Positions 23,677 to 32,730 of a DNA stretch of 64,000 nucleotides are shown here, in pieces. Source of the stretch: Plantactinospora soyae (lineage in GTDB: Bacteria; Actinomycetota; Actinomycetes; Mycobacteriales; Micromonosporaceae); NCBI RefSeq assembly GCF_014874095.1, contig NZ_JADBEB010000001.1, forward strand, positions 5,146,001-5,210,000, written 5' to 3'. The first letter of the stretch is position 1. Each line of letters starts with the position of its first letter. Under the pieces are notes generated by a model. The model saw only the letters and a program-made list of their open reading frames with translations. It did not search any database and was not told where the DNA came from. Made by a program: the position numbers and the translations under genes.

Positions 23677-23830
23677 ATCCAACTCCGAGCCGGGCGTGAA
23701 TCCAACTCGGATCCGGTGTGGGGCGGGTCGGATCCGGCGTGGATCTGGTCGGAGTCGGGCGTGGACCCGATCTGAGCTGGTGGGAGGGTGAATCTGACCG
23801 GAGGGTGACCGGATCCGTATCCGGCGACGG
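23658..23830 (+). repeat. 23-bp tandem duplication and degenerate minisatellite
   Basis: A perfect 23-base unit beginning AACTCCGAGCC occurs at 23658-23680 and 23681-23703. Degenerate GGATCCGG/CGTGGATC-like units follow to about 23830. The first unit contains the stop codon of the molybdopterin gene, so the last codons belong to the repeat. No gene is visible between it and rpe. Confidence 0.75.
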
Positions 23831-23849
23831 TCGGGGTGACCGGCATTCG

Positions 23850-23864
23850 TACACTGGCGCGGTG
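23850..23864 (+). promoter_or_regulatory. leaderless-type promoter of rpe
   Basis: TACACT (23850-23855) lies six bases before the rpe GTG (23862). A -10 at this spacing would place the transcription start at or next to the start codon. No Shine-Dalgarno sequence is present. Confidence 0.45.
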
Positions 23865-24542
23865 ACCGTACCAGCGCCGATCGTTGCGCCCAGTATTCTC
23901 GCCGCAGACTTCGCCCGGCTCGCCGAGGAGGTCCACGCGGTGGAGTCGACGGCGGACTGGCTGCACGTCGATGTGATGGACAACCACTTCGTGCCCAACC
24001 TGACCATCGGGCTGCCGGTGGTGCAGAGCCTGCTGGCCGTGACCGCGCTGCCGTTCGACGTACACCTGATGATCGAGGATCCGCGACGCTGGGCGCCGAG
24101 CTACGCCGACGCGGGGGCGTACAACGTGACCTTCCATGCCGAGGCGTGCGACAACCCGGTCTCGCTGGCCAAGGACCTGCGCTCGGCCGGGGCCAAGGCC
24201 GGGTTGGCGATCGACCGGGACACTCCGATCGAACCGTACCTTGACCTGTTGCCCAGCTTCGATACATTGCTGATCATGACTATCAAGGCGGGCTTCGGAG
24301 GGCAACGGTTCATCCCCGAGCTGCTCGACAAGGTCCGTGCCGCCCGCCGGCACGCCGACGCGGGCCACCTCGAGCTGCGGATCGAGGTGGACGGCGGCAT
24401 CGCGGCCGACACCATCGAGCAGGCGGCGGTGGCCGGCGCGGACGCGTTCGTCGCGGGCACCGCCGTCTATGCGGCGGCGGATCCGGCCACGGCGGTGACG
24501 CAGCTGCGACAGCTCGCCCAACGCGCCGTGCCACGGGCATGA
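23862..24542 (+). CDS. rpe: ribulose-phosphate 3-epimerase
   Basis: Interconverts ribulose-5-phosphate and xylulose-5-phosphate in the pentose phosphate pathway. The 226 residues start [15 protein letters not shown]. The metal and catalytic elements are [17 protein letters not shown] (about 34-50), [17 protein letters not shown] (about 140-151) and EVDGGI. The frame is open further upstream through the repeat region, but GTG 23862 gives the family N-terminus. The stop lies inside a 42-base direct repeat. Confidence 0.95.
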   Translation: MTVPAPIVAPSILAADFARLAEEVHAVESTADWLHVDVMDNHFVPNLTIGLPVVQSLLAVTALPFDVHLMIEDPRRWAPSYADAGAYNVTFHAEACDNPVSLAKDLRSAGAKAGLAIDRDTPIEPYLDLLPSFDTLLIMTIKAGFGGQRFIPELLDKVRAARRHADAGHLELRIEVDGGIAADTIEQAAVAGADAFVAGTAVYAAADPATAVTQLRQLAQRAVPRA

Positions 24543-24618
24543 GCGATCGCCGCGAGCGAATTGGCCAGTTCAGTGCGGGCATGAGCGAGCGCCGCGAGCG
24601 AATCGGCTGGTTCAGTGC
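24535..24618 (+). repeat. two 42-bp direct repeats with embedded ATG, MSER-type start repeat
   Basis: Units at 24535-24576 and 24577-24618 begin GGGCATGAGCG and differ at four positions. The first 11 bases occur a third time at 24657-24667, where the ATG is the real start of the receiver-GGDEF gene. The rpe stop TGA lies in the first unit. The units therefore carry stop-to-start junction sequence and have been copied in place. A similar GTGAGCGAGCG stretch starts rsmB. Confidence 0.85.
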
Positions 24619-24660
24619 CGGGGAGCCTCACGACCGCACGAAGCGAAGCGGAGTGCGGGC

Positions 24661-25623
24661 ATGAGCGTCGACGGGGTCGAGGAGCGGCCCGACCTGATCC
24701 TGGTGGTGGACGACGACGAGGACATCGTCCGGTTCGTCGCGTTCAACCTGCGCCTGCACGGTTTCGAGGTCATGCAGGCCGGAGACGGCCAGGAGGCGCT
24801 GGAGCTGATCGAGCGGCGGCGTCCGGATCTGGCCGTGGTCGATCTGCGGATGCCCCGGGTCGACGGGCTGGAGCTGACCCGACGGCTTCGGGCCAACCCG
24901 ATGACCTCCGCCCTGCCGGTGATCATGCTGACCGCCAAGGGCCTGACCGTGGACAAGGTGCACGGCCTCACCGCGGGCGCGGACGACTACCTGGTGAAGC
25001 CCTTCGACACCGCCGAACTCATCGCCCGGGTCAGCTCGACCCTGCGGCGCAACAAGGAGTTCCGCGAGGTCTCCCCGCTCACCGGGCTGCCCGGCAACAC
25101 CCGGATCCGGCGCGAGATCGGCGACCGGGTACGCAGCGGCGTCGACTACGGGGTCGGCTACATCGACATCGACCGGTTCAAGAGCGTCAACGACCGGTAC
25201 GGCTTCGTCCGGGGCGACGAGTTCATCAGCGCCCTGGCCCGCAGCCTGCACCGCGCGGTGGTCTCGGTCGGGCTGCCCCCGGCCTTCCTCGGGCACATCG
25301 GCGGCGACGACTTCGTGATCGTCTGCGCTCCCGAACAGGTCCGGCCACTGACCGAGCGGGCCGTGGTCGACTTCGAGAAGACCGCCGACGAGCTGTACGA
25401 CCCCGAGGACGCCAAGCGCGGCTACGTCGAGTTGAAGGACCGCCGGGGCAACGTCCAACGCGCCCACCTGGTCACCCTCTCCATCGGGGTGTCCCTGTCG
25501 GTGCCGGAGCGGCGGTTCACCGACCCGCTCGAAGTGATCGCGGCGGCCTCGGAGATGAAGACGGTGGCCAAGAGCCAGCCCGGGTCGTACGTCGCGATGG
25601 ACCGGCGCCGCCCCGGAGGATGA
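24661..25623 (+). CDS. response regulator with receiver and GGDEF-type domain
   Basis: 320 residues. The N-terminal CheY-like receiver has an acidic pocket (VVDDDED near 17-23), the phospho-acceptor Asp in VVDLRMPRVDG near residue 60, the Thr in MLTAKG and the Lys in LVKPFD. The C-terminal GGDEF-like domain has YIDIDRFKSVND and the signature IGGDDF near residue 215 (GGDDF instead of GGDEF). Both metal acidic positions are kept, so cyclic-di-GMP synthesis is plausible but unproven. No histidine kinase is adjacent. The start ATG is part of the upstream repeat. Confidence 0.88.
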   Translation: MSVDGVEERPDLILVVDDDEDIVRFVAFNLRLHGFEVMQAGDGQEALELIERRRPDLAVVDLRMPRVDGLELTRRLRANPMTSALPVIMLTAKGLTVDKVHGLTAGADDYLVKPFDTAELIARVSSTLRRNKEFREVSPLTGLPGNTRIRREIGDRVRSGVDYGVGYIDIDRFKSVNDRYGFVRGDEFISALARSLHRAVVSVGLPPAFLGHIGGDDFVIVCAPEQVRPLTERAVVDFEKTADELYDPEDAKRGYVELKDRRGNVQRAHLVTLSIGVSLSVPERRFTDPLEVIAAASEMKTVAKSQPGSYVAMDRRRPGG

Positions 25624-25648
25624 TCGGGGTGACCGCGGTCACTCCGCT

Positions 25649-25667
25649 GTGAGGTGGGTCGCCTCAC
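25649..25667 (+). terminator. hairpin between the GGDEF gene and the rib leader
   Basis: GTGAGG (25649-25654) pairs with CCTCAC (25662-25667) across a 7-base loop. Just upstream is the 14-base palindrome GTGACCGCGGTCAC (25629-25642). Either may terminate the upstream gene or act as an operator for the rib transcript. Confidence 0.4.
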
Positions 25668-25720
25668 TGGCACTCGACCCTCGGATCCGTGCAACACTCG
25701 ACGGTACCCACCACGCGCTG

Positions 25721-25883
25721 GCGGGACTCGGTGAAATTCCGAACCGGCGGTGATCCGGGCGAAAGCCTGGTAAGCCCGCGACCCGGACGGCTCAGAGCCG
25801 CCCGGTGGACCTGGTGAGAACCCAGGGCCGACGGTTGAGTGCGGGCAACGCCCACGCTCAGACAGTCCGGATGGGAGACAGCG
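25721..25883 (+). promoter_or_regulatory. FMN riboswitch (RFN element)
   Basis: All conserved blocks of the RFN element appear in order: GGTGAAATTCCGAACCGGCGGTGAT (positions 25730-25754), AAGCCCGCGACCCGG (25772-25786), a GGTGAGAACCCAGGGCCGACGG block (25813-25834), and AGTCCGGATGGGAGA (25864-25878). It precedes ribD by about 175 bases. A G+C hairpin (CGGCAG/CTGCCG near 25910-25925) in the gap could be part of the expression platform. FMN binding is expected to switch off the downstream rib operon. Confidence 0.95.
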
Positions 25884-26058
25884 CGCGGGACGGACAGGCC
25901 TGACGGCCGGCAGCTGCCTGCCGACCGTGCGGGCCCGCCGGGGTCGGCTCTGCCGTCCCCGTGTTCCGCCTCCGCTCGCCCGGCCATCCGGCCGGTACCG
26001 CTCCCGCCCCGCCCGCGCGTCTGCGAAGGACGAGCGAGGAAGAGGGCGGAGGATCGGC

Positions 26059-27120
26059 ATGGGGAGCGTCTCCACCGACGAGGCGATGCGCCGCGCGATC
26101 GCGCTGGCGGCCCGCGGTATGGGCACGACGAGTCCCAATCCACTGGTCGGCTGCGTGCTGCTGGACCCGAGGGGCGAGGTCGTCGGCGAGGGCTTCCACG
26201 CGTACGCCGGCGGACCGCACGCCGAGATCGTCGCACTGGCCCAGGCCGGTGAGCGGGCTCGGGGCGGCACCGCGGTGGTCACCCTGGAGCCGTGCGACCA
26301 CGTCGGGCGTACCGGCCCGTGCAGCGGTGCGCTGATCCGGGCCGGGGTCCGCCGAGTGGTGCTCGGCGTGCCCGATCCGAACCCGGTCGCGTCCGGTGGC
26401 GTCGAGACGCTGCGCGCCGCCGGTGTCGAGGTCGAGATCGGGGTCCGGGCCGCCGAGGCGGAGGCCGGCAACCTGGCCTGGCTGACCGCGGTACGGCGCG
26501 GCCGGCCGTACCTGATCTGGAAGTACGCGGCGACCCTGGACGGGCGGATCGCGGCGGCCGACGGCACCAGCATGTGGATCACCTCCGAGGCGGCCCGGAT
26601 CGACGTGCACGCGTTGCGCGGCACCGTCGACGCGGTGATCGCCGGGGTCGGCACGGTGCTGGCCGACGATCCGAGACTGACCGCCCGGAACCTGCGCAAC
26701 GGCACCCTGGCCATCCGGCAGCCGCTGCGGGTGGTGGTGGACAGCGACGGCCGTACCCCGGTCGACGCCAGGGTCCGCGACGGTGCCGCGCGGACCTGGA
26801 TCGCGACCTCGGCGGAGGTCGGCACCGGCCCGGACGGGCGGGTCGACCTGCCCCGGTTGCTCGCGGAGCTCTACCGGCGCGGGGTACGGGCGGCGCTGCT
26901 GGAGGGCGGTCCCACCCTGGCCGGTGCGTTCCTGGCCGCCGGCCTGGTGGACAAGGTGGTCGGCTACCTGGCGCCCAAGCTGCTCGGTGCCGGCCCGGCG
27001 GCCCTGGCCGACGCCGGCCCCCGGACCATCTCCGAGGTTATCGACCTGGAGTTCACGGATTTCACACCGGTCGGCCCCGATCTGCGGGTCACCGCGTTTC
27101 CTCGGAAAACGGAGGGCTGA
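26059..27120 (+). CDS. ribD: bifunctional diaminohydroxyphosphoribosylaminopyrimidine deaminase / reductase
   Basis: Second and third steps of riboflavin synthesis. The N-terminal cytidine-deaminase fold carries the zinc ligands in GGPHAEIVAL (about residues 51-60) and EPCDHVGRTGPC (about 77-88). The C-terminal reductase domain begins near residue 150 (RPYLIWKYAATLDGRIA) and holds the NADPH loop LLEGGPTLAGAFL. ATG 26059 is chosen over upstream in-frame codons because of GGCGGAGG just before it and the conserved DEAMRRAIALA start. First gene of the riboswitch-controlled operon. Confidence 0.96.
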   Translation: MGSVSTDEAMRRAIALAARGMGTTSPNPLVGCVLLDPRGEVVGEGFHAYAGGPHAEIVALAQAGERARGGTAVVTLEPCDHVGRTGPCSGALIRAGVRRVVLGVPDPNPVASGGVETLRAAGVEVEIGVRAAEAEAGNLAWLTAVRRGRPYLIWKYAATLDGRIAAADGTSMWITSEAARIDVHALRGTVDAVIAGVGTVLADDPRLTARNLRNGTLAIRQPLRVVVDSDGRTPVDARVRDGAARTWIATSAEVGTGPDGRVDLPRLLAELYRRGVRAALLEGGPTLAGAFLAAGLVDKVVGYLAPKLLGAGPAALADAGPRTISEVIDLEFTDFTPVGPDLRVTAFPRKTEG

Positions 27121-27124
27121 ACAG

Positions 27125-27754
27125 ATGTTCACCGGCATCGTGGAGGAGCTGGGCGAGCTGGTCCGGCGGGTCGAGACGGGTGGGGACTCGGCGCTGGTCG
27201 CGATCCGTGGCCCGCTGGTCACCTCGGACGCCCGGCACGGCGACTCGATCTCCGTCAACGGGGTCTGCCTGACGGTCGTGGAATCCGACGACGGCGTCTT
27301 CACCGCCGACGTGATGGGCGAGACCTTCCGCCGGACGTCGCTCGGGGCGCTGCGTCCCGGCGACCCGGTCAACCTGGAGCGGGCCGCGACGCTCGGCAGC
27401 CGGCTGGGCGGGCACCTGGTACAGGGGCACGTCGACGGCGTCGCCGAGATCGTCCGCCGGGAGCCGGCCGAGCAGTGGGAGACGGTCACGTTCACGCTGC
27501 CCGCCGCGCTCGCCCGGTACGTGGTGGAGAAGGGGTCGATCACCGTCGACGGGGTGTCGCTGACCGTCGCCGCGCTGGCCGACGGGCTGTTCTCGGTCGG
27601 GCTGATCCCGACCACGCTCGCGGCCACCACGCTGGGGCGCAAGGGGATCGGCGAACCGGTGAACCTGGAGGTGGACGTGCTGGCCAAGTACGTCGAACGA
27701 CTGTTGACGACCGGCGGGCGACTGCCGGTCGGTGGACTGGAGGCCGTGGCATGA
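27125..27754 (+). CDS. ribE: riboflavin synthase alpha chain
   Basis: Dismutates two 6,7-dimethyl-8-ribityllumazine molecules into riboflavin. The 209 residues form two lumazine-binding repeats: [10 protein letters not shown] ... [10 protein letters not shown], and [12 protein letters not shown] ... [10 protein letters not shown]. The canonical MFTGI start is used. It lies four bases after ribD and overlaps ribBA by four bases. Confidence 0.97.
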   Translation: MFTGIVEELGELVRRVETGGDSALVAIRGPLVTSDARHGDSISVNGVCLTVVESDDGVFTADVMGETFRRTSLGALRPGDPVNLERAATLGSRLGGHLVQGHVDGVAEIVRREPAEQWETVTFTLPAALARYVVEKGSITVDGVSLTVAALADGLFSVGLIPTTLAATTLGRKGIGEPVNLEVDVLAKYVERLLTTGGRLPVGGLEAVA

Positions 27755-29040
27755 CAACCGACTTCGGCACCATCGAACAGGCGGTGGCCGACATCGCGGC
27801 CGGTCGCCCGGTGGTGGTGGTGGACGACGCCGACCGGGAGAACGAGGGCGACCTGATCTTCGCCGCCGATCTGGCCACTCCCGAGCTGTTGGCGTTCATG
27901 GTCCGCTACACCTCCGGCTACATCTGCGCGCCGCTGACCGAAGAGGACTGCGACCGGCTCGAGCTGCCGCCGATGTACCACACCAACCAGGACAAGCGGG
28001 GTACCGCGTACACCGTGACGGTGGACGCACGCGAGGGGGTCAGCACCGGTATCTCGGCGGCGGACCGGGCGCACACCATCCGGCTGCTCGCCGACCCGGC
28101 CACCGACCCGACCGACCTGAGCCGGCCCGGACACGTCGTACCGCTGAGGGCCAAGCCCGGTGGGGTGCTGCGGCGCCCCGGCCACACCGAGGCTGCCGTC
28201 GACCTCGCCCGGCTCGCCGGACTCCGGCCGGCCGGGGTGCTCTGTGAGCTGGTCAACGACGACGGCACCATGATGCGTCTGCCCGATCTGGAGAAGTTCT
28301 CCGCCGACCACGGACTCACCCTGATCACCATCGCGGACCTGATCGCGTACCGGCGACGTACCGAGCAGCAGGTGCGGCGGGAGGCCGAGGCCCGGCTGCC
28401 ACTGAAGGTCGGACTGTTCCGGGCCGTCGGCTACCGCGTCGAGTACGACGCGACCGAGCACATCGCCCTGGTCTACGGCGAGATCGGCGACGGTCAGGAC
28501 GTACTGGTCCGGGTGCACTCGGAGTGCCTGACCGGGGACGTGTTCGGCTCGCTGCGCTGCGACTGCGGCCCACAGTTGAACGCCGCCCTCGCCCGGGTCG
28601 CCGCCGAGGGCCGGGGCGTGGTCCTCTACATGCGGGGACACGAGGGGCGGGGCATTGGGCTGGTGCACAAGCTTCAGGCGTACCAGTTGCAGGACCTCGG
28701 CCGGGACACCGTCGATGCGAACCTGGACCTCGGGCTGCCCGCCGACGCGCGGGACTACGGCACCGGCGCGCAGATCCTGTACGACCTCGGTGTCCGATCG
28801 ATGCGGCTGCTGACCAACAATCCGGCCAAGCGGGCCGGCCTGGAGGGCTACGGACTGACCGTGGTCGGCCGGGAGGCGATGCCGGTCGGCGCGACCCCGG
28901 AGAACCTGCAATACCTGCGGACCAAGCGGGACCGGATGGGCCACCTGCTCAGCGAGTTGGACGAGCCGCTCGAACCGGTCCAGGCGCTCGACCCGGTCGA
29001 ACCGGTGGAACTGGTGAAGACGACGGAAAGGTTGGCCTGA
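27751..29040 (+). CDS. ribBA: bifunctional 3,4-dihydroxy-2-butanone-4-phosphate synthase / GTP cyclohydrolase II
   Basis: Supplies both precursors of riboflavin. The RibB half holds [16 protein letters not shown] (acidic metal/substrate loop, near residues 25-40), TSGYICAPL and PGHVVPLRA. The RibA half starts near residue 205 and carries the zinc cysteines in [19 protein letters not shown] and the catalytic [12 protein letters not shown]-terminal tail of about 30 acidic/Pro-Val residues is extra and probably disordered. The start ATG overlaps ribE. Confidence 0.96.
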   Translation: MTTDFGTIEQAVADIAAGRPVVVVDDADRENEGDLIFAADLATPELLAFMVRYTSGYICAPLTEEDCDRLELPPMYHTNQDKRGTAYTVTVDAREGVSTGISAADRAHTIRLLADPATDPTDLSRPGHVVPLRAKPGGVLRRPGHTEAAVDLARLAGLRPAGVLCELVNDDGTMMRLPDLEKFSADHGLTLITIADLIAYRRRTEQQVRREAEARLPLKVGLFRAVGYRVEYDATEHIALVYGEIGDGQDVLVRVHSECLTGDVFGSLRCDCGPQLNAALARVAAEGRGVVLYMRGHEGRGIGLVHKLQAYQLQDLGRDTVDANLDLGLPADARDYGTGAQILYDLGVRSMRLLTNNPAKRAGLEGYGLTVVGREAMPVGATPENLQYLRTKRDRMGHLLSELDEPLEPVQALDPVEPVELVKTTERLA

Positions 29041-29042
29041 CG

Positions 29043-29522
29043 ATGGCGGGGTTCGGAGAGCCGGGATCGTCCACGGTGGATGCGTCCGGGTTGACCGTCG
29101 GGGTGGTGGCCGCCCGCTGGCACGGGGAACTCACCGACCACATGCTGGACCGTGCGGTGAACGCGGCGAAGGCGTGCGGCGTGAACGACGTGCTGGTGGT
29201 CCGGGTCGCCGGTTCGGTGGAACTGCCGGTGGTGGCACAGGCGCTGGCCCGGCGGTGCGACGCGGTGGTGGCGCTCGGCGTGGTGATCAAGGGCGCCACG
29301 GCGCACTTCGACTACGTGTGCCAGTCGGTGACCGAGGGGCTGACCCGGGTCGCGCTGGACACGGCGACGCCGGTCGCGCACGGCGTGCTCACGGTCAACA
29401 ACCTGGAGCAGGCCCGGGACCGGGCCGGCCTGGCCGACTCGGCCGAGGACAAGGGCTGGGCCGCCACCACCGCCGCGCTGGAGGCGGCCGTGGCGATCCG
29501 CGACATCGCCAGCCGGCCGTAA
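29043..29522 (+). CDS. ribH: 6,7-dimethyl-8-ribityllumazine synthase
   Basis: Condenses the RibB and RibD products to lumazine. The 159 residues include VGVVAARWH, VAGSVELPVVAQ (substrate loop) and GVVIKGATAHFDYVC with the catalytic His near residue 89. LTVNNLEQA replaces the more common LTTDNEEQA. It ends the rib operon two bases after ribBA and is followed by a strong hairpin. Confidence 0.96.
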   Translation: MAGFGEPGSSTVDASGLTVGVVAARWHGELTDHMLDRAVNAAKACGVNDVLVVRVAGSVELPVVAQALARRCDAVVALGVVIKGATAHFDYVCQSVTEGLTRVALDTATPVAHGVLTVNNLEQARDRAGLADSAEDKGWAATTAALEAAVAIRDIASRP

Positions 29523-29540
29523 CCGACCGCCGCGCCGATC

Positions 29541-29582
29541 GACGGCGGTCCTGCCGCTGATGCGGTGGGACCGCCGCCGTCC
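29541..29582 (+). terminator. terminator of the rib operon
   Basis: GGCGGTCC (29544-29551) pairs with GGACCGCC (29568-29575). Inside it CCGC pairs with GCGG around a TGAT loop, giving a long, nearly continuous stem 20 bases after ribH. It also lies at the 3' end of the convergent methyltransferase and could serve both. Confidence 0.7.
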
Positions 29583-29635
29583 GCTCTGGTGATCGCAGTG
29601 CGGTCCCTGGTTGGCGAACGGGGGAATGGTCGGTC

Positions 29636-30433
29636 TCAGGTTGCCTTGTGAACCATGGCCAGCCGGGTCAGGTACCGCTTGCTGATCTGGCCGCGGTGGT
29701 CGCGGTCGATCAGGTTGGCGATGCAGGCGAGGAGACCGTCGCGTGCCGGTTGAGGCAGCGTACGGTGGCCGGAGTAGGTCATCAGCAGGTCGCGGTATTC
29801 GCTGGTGGTGTAGCCCTGCTCCCACTCGTAGCGGCGGAATCGCGCCGGCCCGAAGCGTGTAGAGCGCTCGAACTCGGTCGGGTCGTCGGGAATGTCCGCG
29901 GCCGGTGTCGCGCGCAGTCCGGGTGGAGTCCTGGGGTCGAAGGTCTCGTAGCACGCTTGCATGTCTGCGAAGAAGTTCTCCGTGCCGCCAGCGACGTGTT
30001 CGCTGTGCACCACGGCAAGAGTTCCGCCTGGAAGGAGCACGTCCGCCGCTTTGTCGACGCGGATATCCGGATCGATCCAGTGGAACGCGGTCGCCGAAAA
30101 TACCAGGTCGAACGGGGTGGTCGGTGGTGTCCACCGCTCGAAAGGGGACACCTCGACGGTCACGTTCGGGAATTCCTGGAGGTTGCGTCGGGCCACGGCT
30201 GCCAGCTCGGGGCTGAGTTCCACCGCGATGATGGTGCAACCGAGCCGGGCCAGTGGTCGGGTGGCCTGGCCGGTGCCGCAGCCGATTTCCAGCACCCGGG
30301 ACTGCGGGCTCAGACCAGCGAGTAGGACCAGATCGTCGAACAACTGGTCCGGATAGCCAGGGCGCGCGTGGTCGTAGAGGTCGGCGTCCTCGCCGAATGT
30401 GGCACGCAGGAGTTCGCGATCCGTCTCGGTCAC
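29636..30433 (-). CDS. class I SAM-dependent methyltransferase
   Basis: 265 residues. Motif I VLEIGCGTGQATRPLA is near residues 45-60, an acidic ribose ligand follows (IIAVELSPEL), and FDLVFSATAFHWID is the post-II region. It belongs to the ubiquinone/menaquinone-like Methyltransf_11/25 group of small-molecule methyltransferases; the substrate is unknown. The GTG start gives the usual N-terminus LRATFGEDADLYDHARPGYP. On its strand TAACGT stands six bases before the start, a leaderless pattern. Monocistronic, converging on the rib operon. Confidence 0.85.
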   Translation of the reverse strand: MTETDRELLRATFGEDADLYDHARPGYPDQLFDDLVLLAGLSPQSRVLEIGCGTGQATRPLARLGCTIIAVELSPELAAVARRNLQEFPNVTVEVSPFERWTPPTTPFDLVFSATAFHWIDPDIRVDKAADVLLPGGTLAVVHSEHVAGGTENFFADMQACYETFDPRTPPGLRATPAADIPDDPTEFERSTRFGPARFRRYEWEQGYTTSEYRDLLMTYSGHRTLPQPARDGLLACIANLIDRDHRGQISKRYLTRLAMVHKAT

Positions 30434-30535
30434 GGAGGCACGTTACCTCCCAAACTCGGCCGCCGGACGTCACCGGTCCGGCGCTGACCCGGCCGCCCGC
30501 CCATCGATGATCAACGAGCGACAGGAGAGAGCCCG

Positions 30536-31024
30536 ATGTGGCTGCGGCCCACCGTCTATCCGATCCCGGCGCCGTCGCCGGTGCGGCTGAGCATCGTGGC
30601 GCGTCCGCGCGGGGATGACTGGCTGGACGACGAGATGGCCGGGCTACGCCGTGCCGGGGTGGACGTCCTGGTCTGCCTGCTGACCTCGGCGGAACGCGAC
30701 GAGTTGGGGTTGACCGGCGAGGATACCGCCGCTGTCCGCGCCGGTCTCGACTTCCACGCCTATCCCGTCATCGACCGGGGAGTCCCGGAACATGCCGCGA
30801 TTCGTCCGCTGATCGACGTGCTGGCCGGCGACCTCGCCCGGGGACGGCACCTCGCGGTGCACTGTCGGGCGAGCATCGGCCGGTCGTCTCTGCTCGTCGC
30901 CGCGTTGCTGTCGCGGCTGGACGTTCCGGTCGATCGGATCTGGGACGTCATCGGCGGGGCCAGGGGATTGCCGGTGCCGGAGACGGAGGAGCAGCGGCGC
31001 TGGCTGGGTGAGCATCACCGTTAG
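30536..31024 (+). CDS. protein tyrosine/dual-specificity phosphatase-like protein
   Basis: 162 residues. The cysteine phosphatase loop HCRASIGRSS is near residues 107-116 (HC-x5-R-S), with a general-acid region upstream (YPVIDRGVP, near 80-88). Length and layout fit small DSP-type phosphatases that act on phosphotyrosine or similar substrates. ATG 30536 is preceded by AGGAGAGAG. No kinase is adjacent, so the substrate is unknown. Confidence 0.8.
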   Translation: MWLRPTVYPIPAPSPVRLSIVARPRGDDWLDDEMAGLRRAGVDVLVCLLTSAERDELGLTGEDTAAVRAGLDFHAYPVIDRGVPEHAAIRPLIDVLAGDLARGRHLAVHCRASIGRSSLLVAALLSRLDVPVDRIWDVIGGARGLPVPETEEQRRWLGEHHR

Positions 31025-31063
31025 GTCGCCTGGTGCGGCGGTGGATGCCGGCGGCGTCGGTAC

Positions 31064-31888
31064 TCAGCCGGTGGGCGCCTGAAGCCGGCCGGCCTCGATG
31101 ATCCGGCGCAGGAACTGCCGGGTACGGGGCTGGGTCGGCTCGCCCAGCACCTGTTCGGGTGGCCCTTCCTCGATCACCCGTCCACCGTCGAGGAAGCAGA
31201 TCCGGTCGGCCACCTCGCGGGCGAACCCCATCTCGTGGGTGGCCAGCACCATGGTCATGCCGTCCGCCTTCAGATCCCGGATCATGGTCAGCACCTCGCC
31301 GACCAGCTCCGGGTCGAGCGCCGAGGTCACCTCGTCGAGCAGGATCAACCGGGGTGAGTTGACCAGCGCCCGGACGATCGCCACCCGCTGCTGCTGGCCG
31401 CCGGAGAGCCGGTCGGGATAGTCCTCGGACTTCTCGGCCAGTCCCACCCGGGCGAGCAGCTCCCGGGCCTGCGACTCGGCCTCGGCCCGGTCCCGCCGGT
31501 ACACCCGCCGGGGCGCCAGCGTGATGTTGTCCAGCACACTGAGGTGCGGAAACAGGTTGTACGCCTGGAAGACGATGCCGATCCGCCGGCGTACCAGGTC
31601 GGGGGAGACCCGTGGGTCGGTGATGTGCTCGCCGTCCAGGTGGATGGTGCCGTCGTCGAGGTCCTCCAGCAGGTTGACGCAGCGCAGCAGGGTGGACTTG
31701 CCCGACCCGGAGGCGCCGATCAACGCGACCACCTCGTGCTCGGCCACGTCGAGGTCGAGATCGTCGAGTACGACGTGCCCGCCGAACACCTTGCGCAGCG
31801 AGCGGCAACTCAGTACGGGACGGCTCGGCACGGCCACCGGTGGTTCGTGATCGCCTGGTCCGGGCGTCGGCGGCTCCGGTGCGGTCAT
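31064..31888 (-). CDS. polar amino-acid ABC transporter ATP-binding protein
   Basis: 274 residues. Walker A GASGSGKST, Q-loop FQAYNLFPHLSV, signature LSGGQQQR and Walker B LILLDEVTSALD are all present, and the sequence is of the GlnQ/HisP type. The frame is open far upstream into the permease region, but ATG 31888 (overlapping the permease stop by four bases) followed by a Pro-rich 20-residue lead is the real beginning. It supplies energy for the permease and binding protein encoded just upstream. Confidence 0.93.
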   Translation of the reverse strand: MTAPEPPTPGPGDHEPPVAVPSRPVLSCRSLRKVFGGHVVLDDLDLDVAEHEVVALIGASGSGKSTLLRCVNLLEDLDDGTIHLDGEHITDPRVSPDLVRRRIGIVFQAYNLFPHLSVLDNITLAPRRVYRRDRAEAESQARELLARVGLAEKSEDYPDRLSGGQQQRVAIVRALVNSPRLILLDEVTSALDPELVGEVLTMIRDLKADGMTMVLATHEMGFAREVADRICFLDGGRVIEEGPPEQVLGEPTQPRTRQFLRRIIEAGRLQAPTG

Positions 31889-32730
31889 CGTGCCGCCTGG
31901 CGGCGGGCGGCGCGCAACGTCACCCAGTCGGTGACCGCGATCAGTGGAATGGCGAGCAGCACGAAGAGCACCCCCGCGACAATGTACGGCGTGTAGTTGA
32001 AGCTCTCGGCGGTGGCTATCTGGGCCGCCCGTACCGCGTCGATCGGACCGGCGAGGGAGACCAGACCGACGTCCTTCTGGAGCGCGACGATGTCGTTGAG
32101 CAGGGGTGGGGCGACCCGGCGTACCGCCTGGGGCAGCACCACGTACCGCATCGTCTGCGGGTAGGTCAGGCCGAGCGAGCGGGCGGCGGCGAGCTGGCTG
32201 GCGTGCACCGACTCGATGCCGGCCCGGAAGACCTCGGCCAGGTACGCGCCGAAGGTGAGGACCAGGGCGATCCCGCCGAGTACCAGCACCGACGGCATGC
32301 CCTCCAGGCGCAGGCCGGGTACGCCGAGGGTGAGCACGTACAACACGATGATCACGGGCAGCCCGCGGAACGTGTACGTGTAGCCGGTGGCCAGCGCCCG
32401 GACCGGGAAGAAGACCGGGCCCCGCAGGGTACGCAGCACCGCCAGCAGCAGCCCGAGGGCGAGCGCGCCGAGGGCGCAGAACACGAGCAGTTGGACGTTG
32501 AGCCACAGTCCGGTGAGCACGTCGGGCAGGGCGTCGCGGGCGATCCGGGGATCGAGGAAGGACTGTTGCACCCGTTCCCAGCCCGGCGCACCGGTCACCG
32601 ACACCACGAGCAGGGTGCCGAGCACCCCGGTCGAGGTCGCGGCGATCAGCACCGAGCGGACCGTCTGCCGCTTCCGGTAGGCGGCCCGCTCCCGGGCGAT
32701 CGTGGACGGTTGGTGGTCGGCCAGCCTCAC
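31885..32730 (-). CDS. amino-acid ABC transporter permease (HisM family)
   Basis: 281 residues with about five membrane helices: one after the basic N-terminus, then LNVQLLVFCALGALALGLLLAV, LPVIIVLYVLTLGV, a helix around VLVLGGIALVLTFGAYLAEVF, and a C-terminal one. The EAA loop is AARSLGLTYPQTMRYVVLPQAVR near residues 195-217. Overlaps at both ends (four bases each) with the binding-protein and ATPase genes show a tightly coupled operon. Confidence 0.93.
   Translation of the reverse strand: MRLADHQPSTIARERAAYRKRQTVRSVLIAATSTGVLGTLLVVSVTGAPGWERVQQSFLDPRIARDALPDVLTGLWLNVQLLVFCALGALALGLLLAVLRTLRGPVFFPVRALATGYTYTFRGLPVIIVLYVLTLGVPGLRLEGMPSVLVLGGIALVLTFGAYLAEVFRAGIESVHASQLAAARSLGLTYPQTMRYVVLPQAVRRVAPPLLNDIVALQKDVGLVSLAGPIDAVRAAQIATAESFNYTPYIVAGVLFVLLAIPLIAVTDWVTLRAARRQAAR

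Noticed and set aside
25858-28944. 1028-codon minus-strand frame
   Set aside because: Antisense to the rib genes and part of the riboswitch leader. No protein signature.
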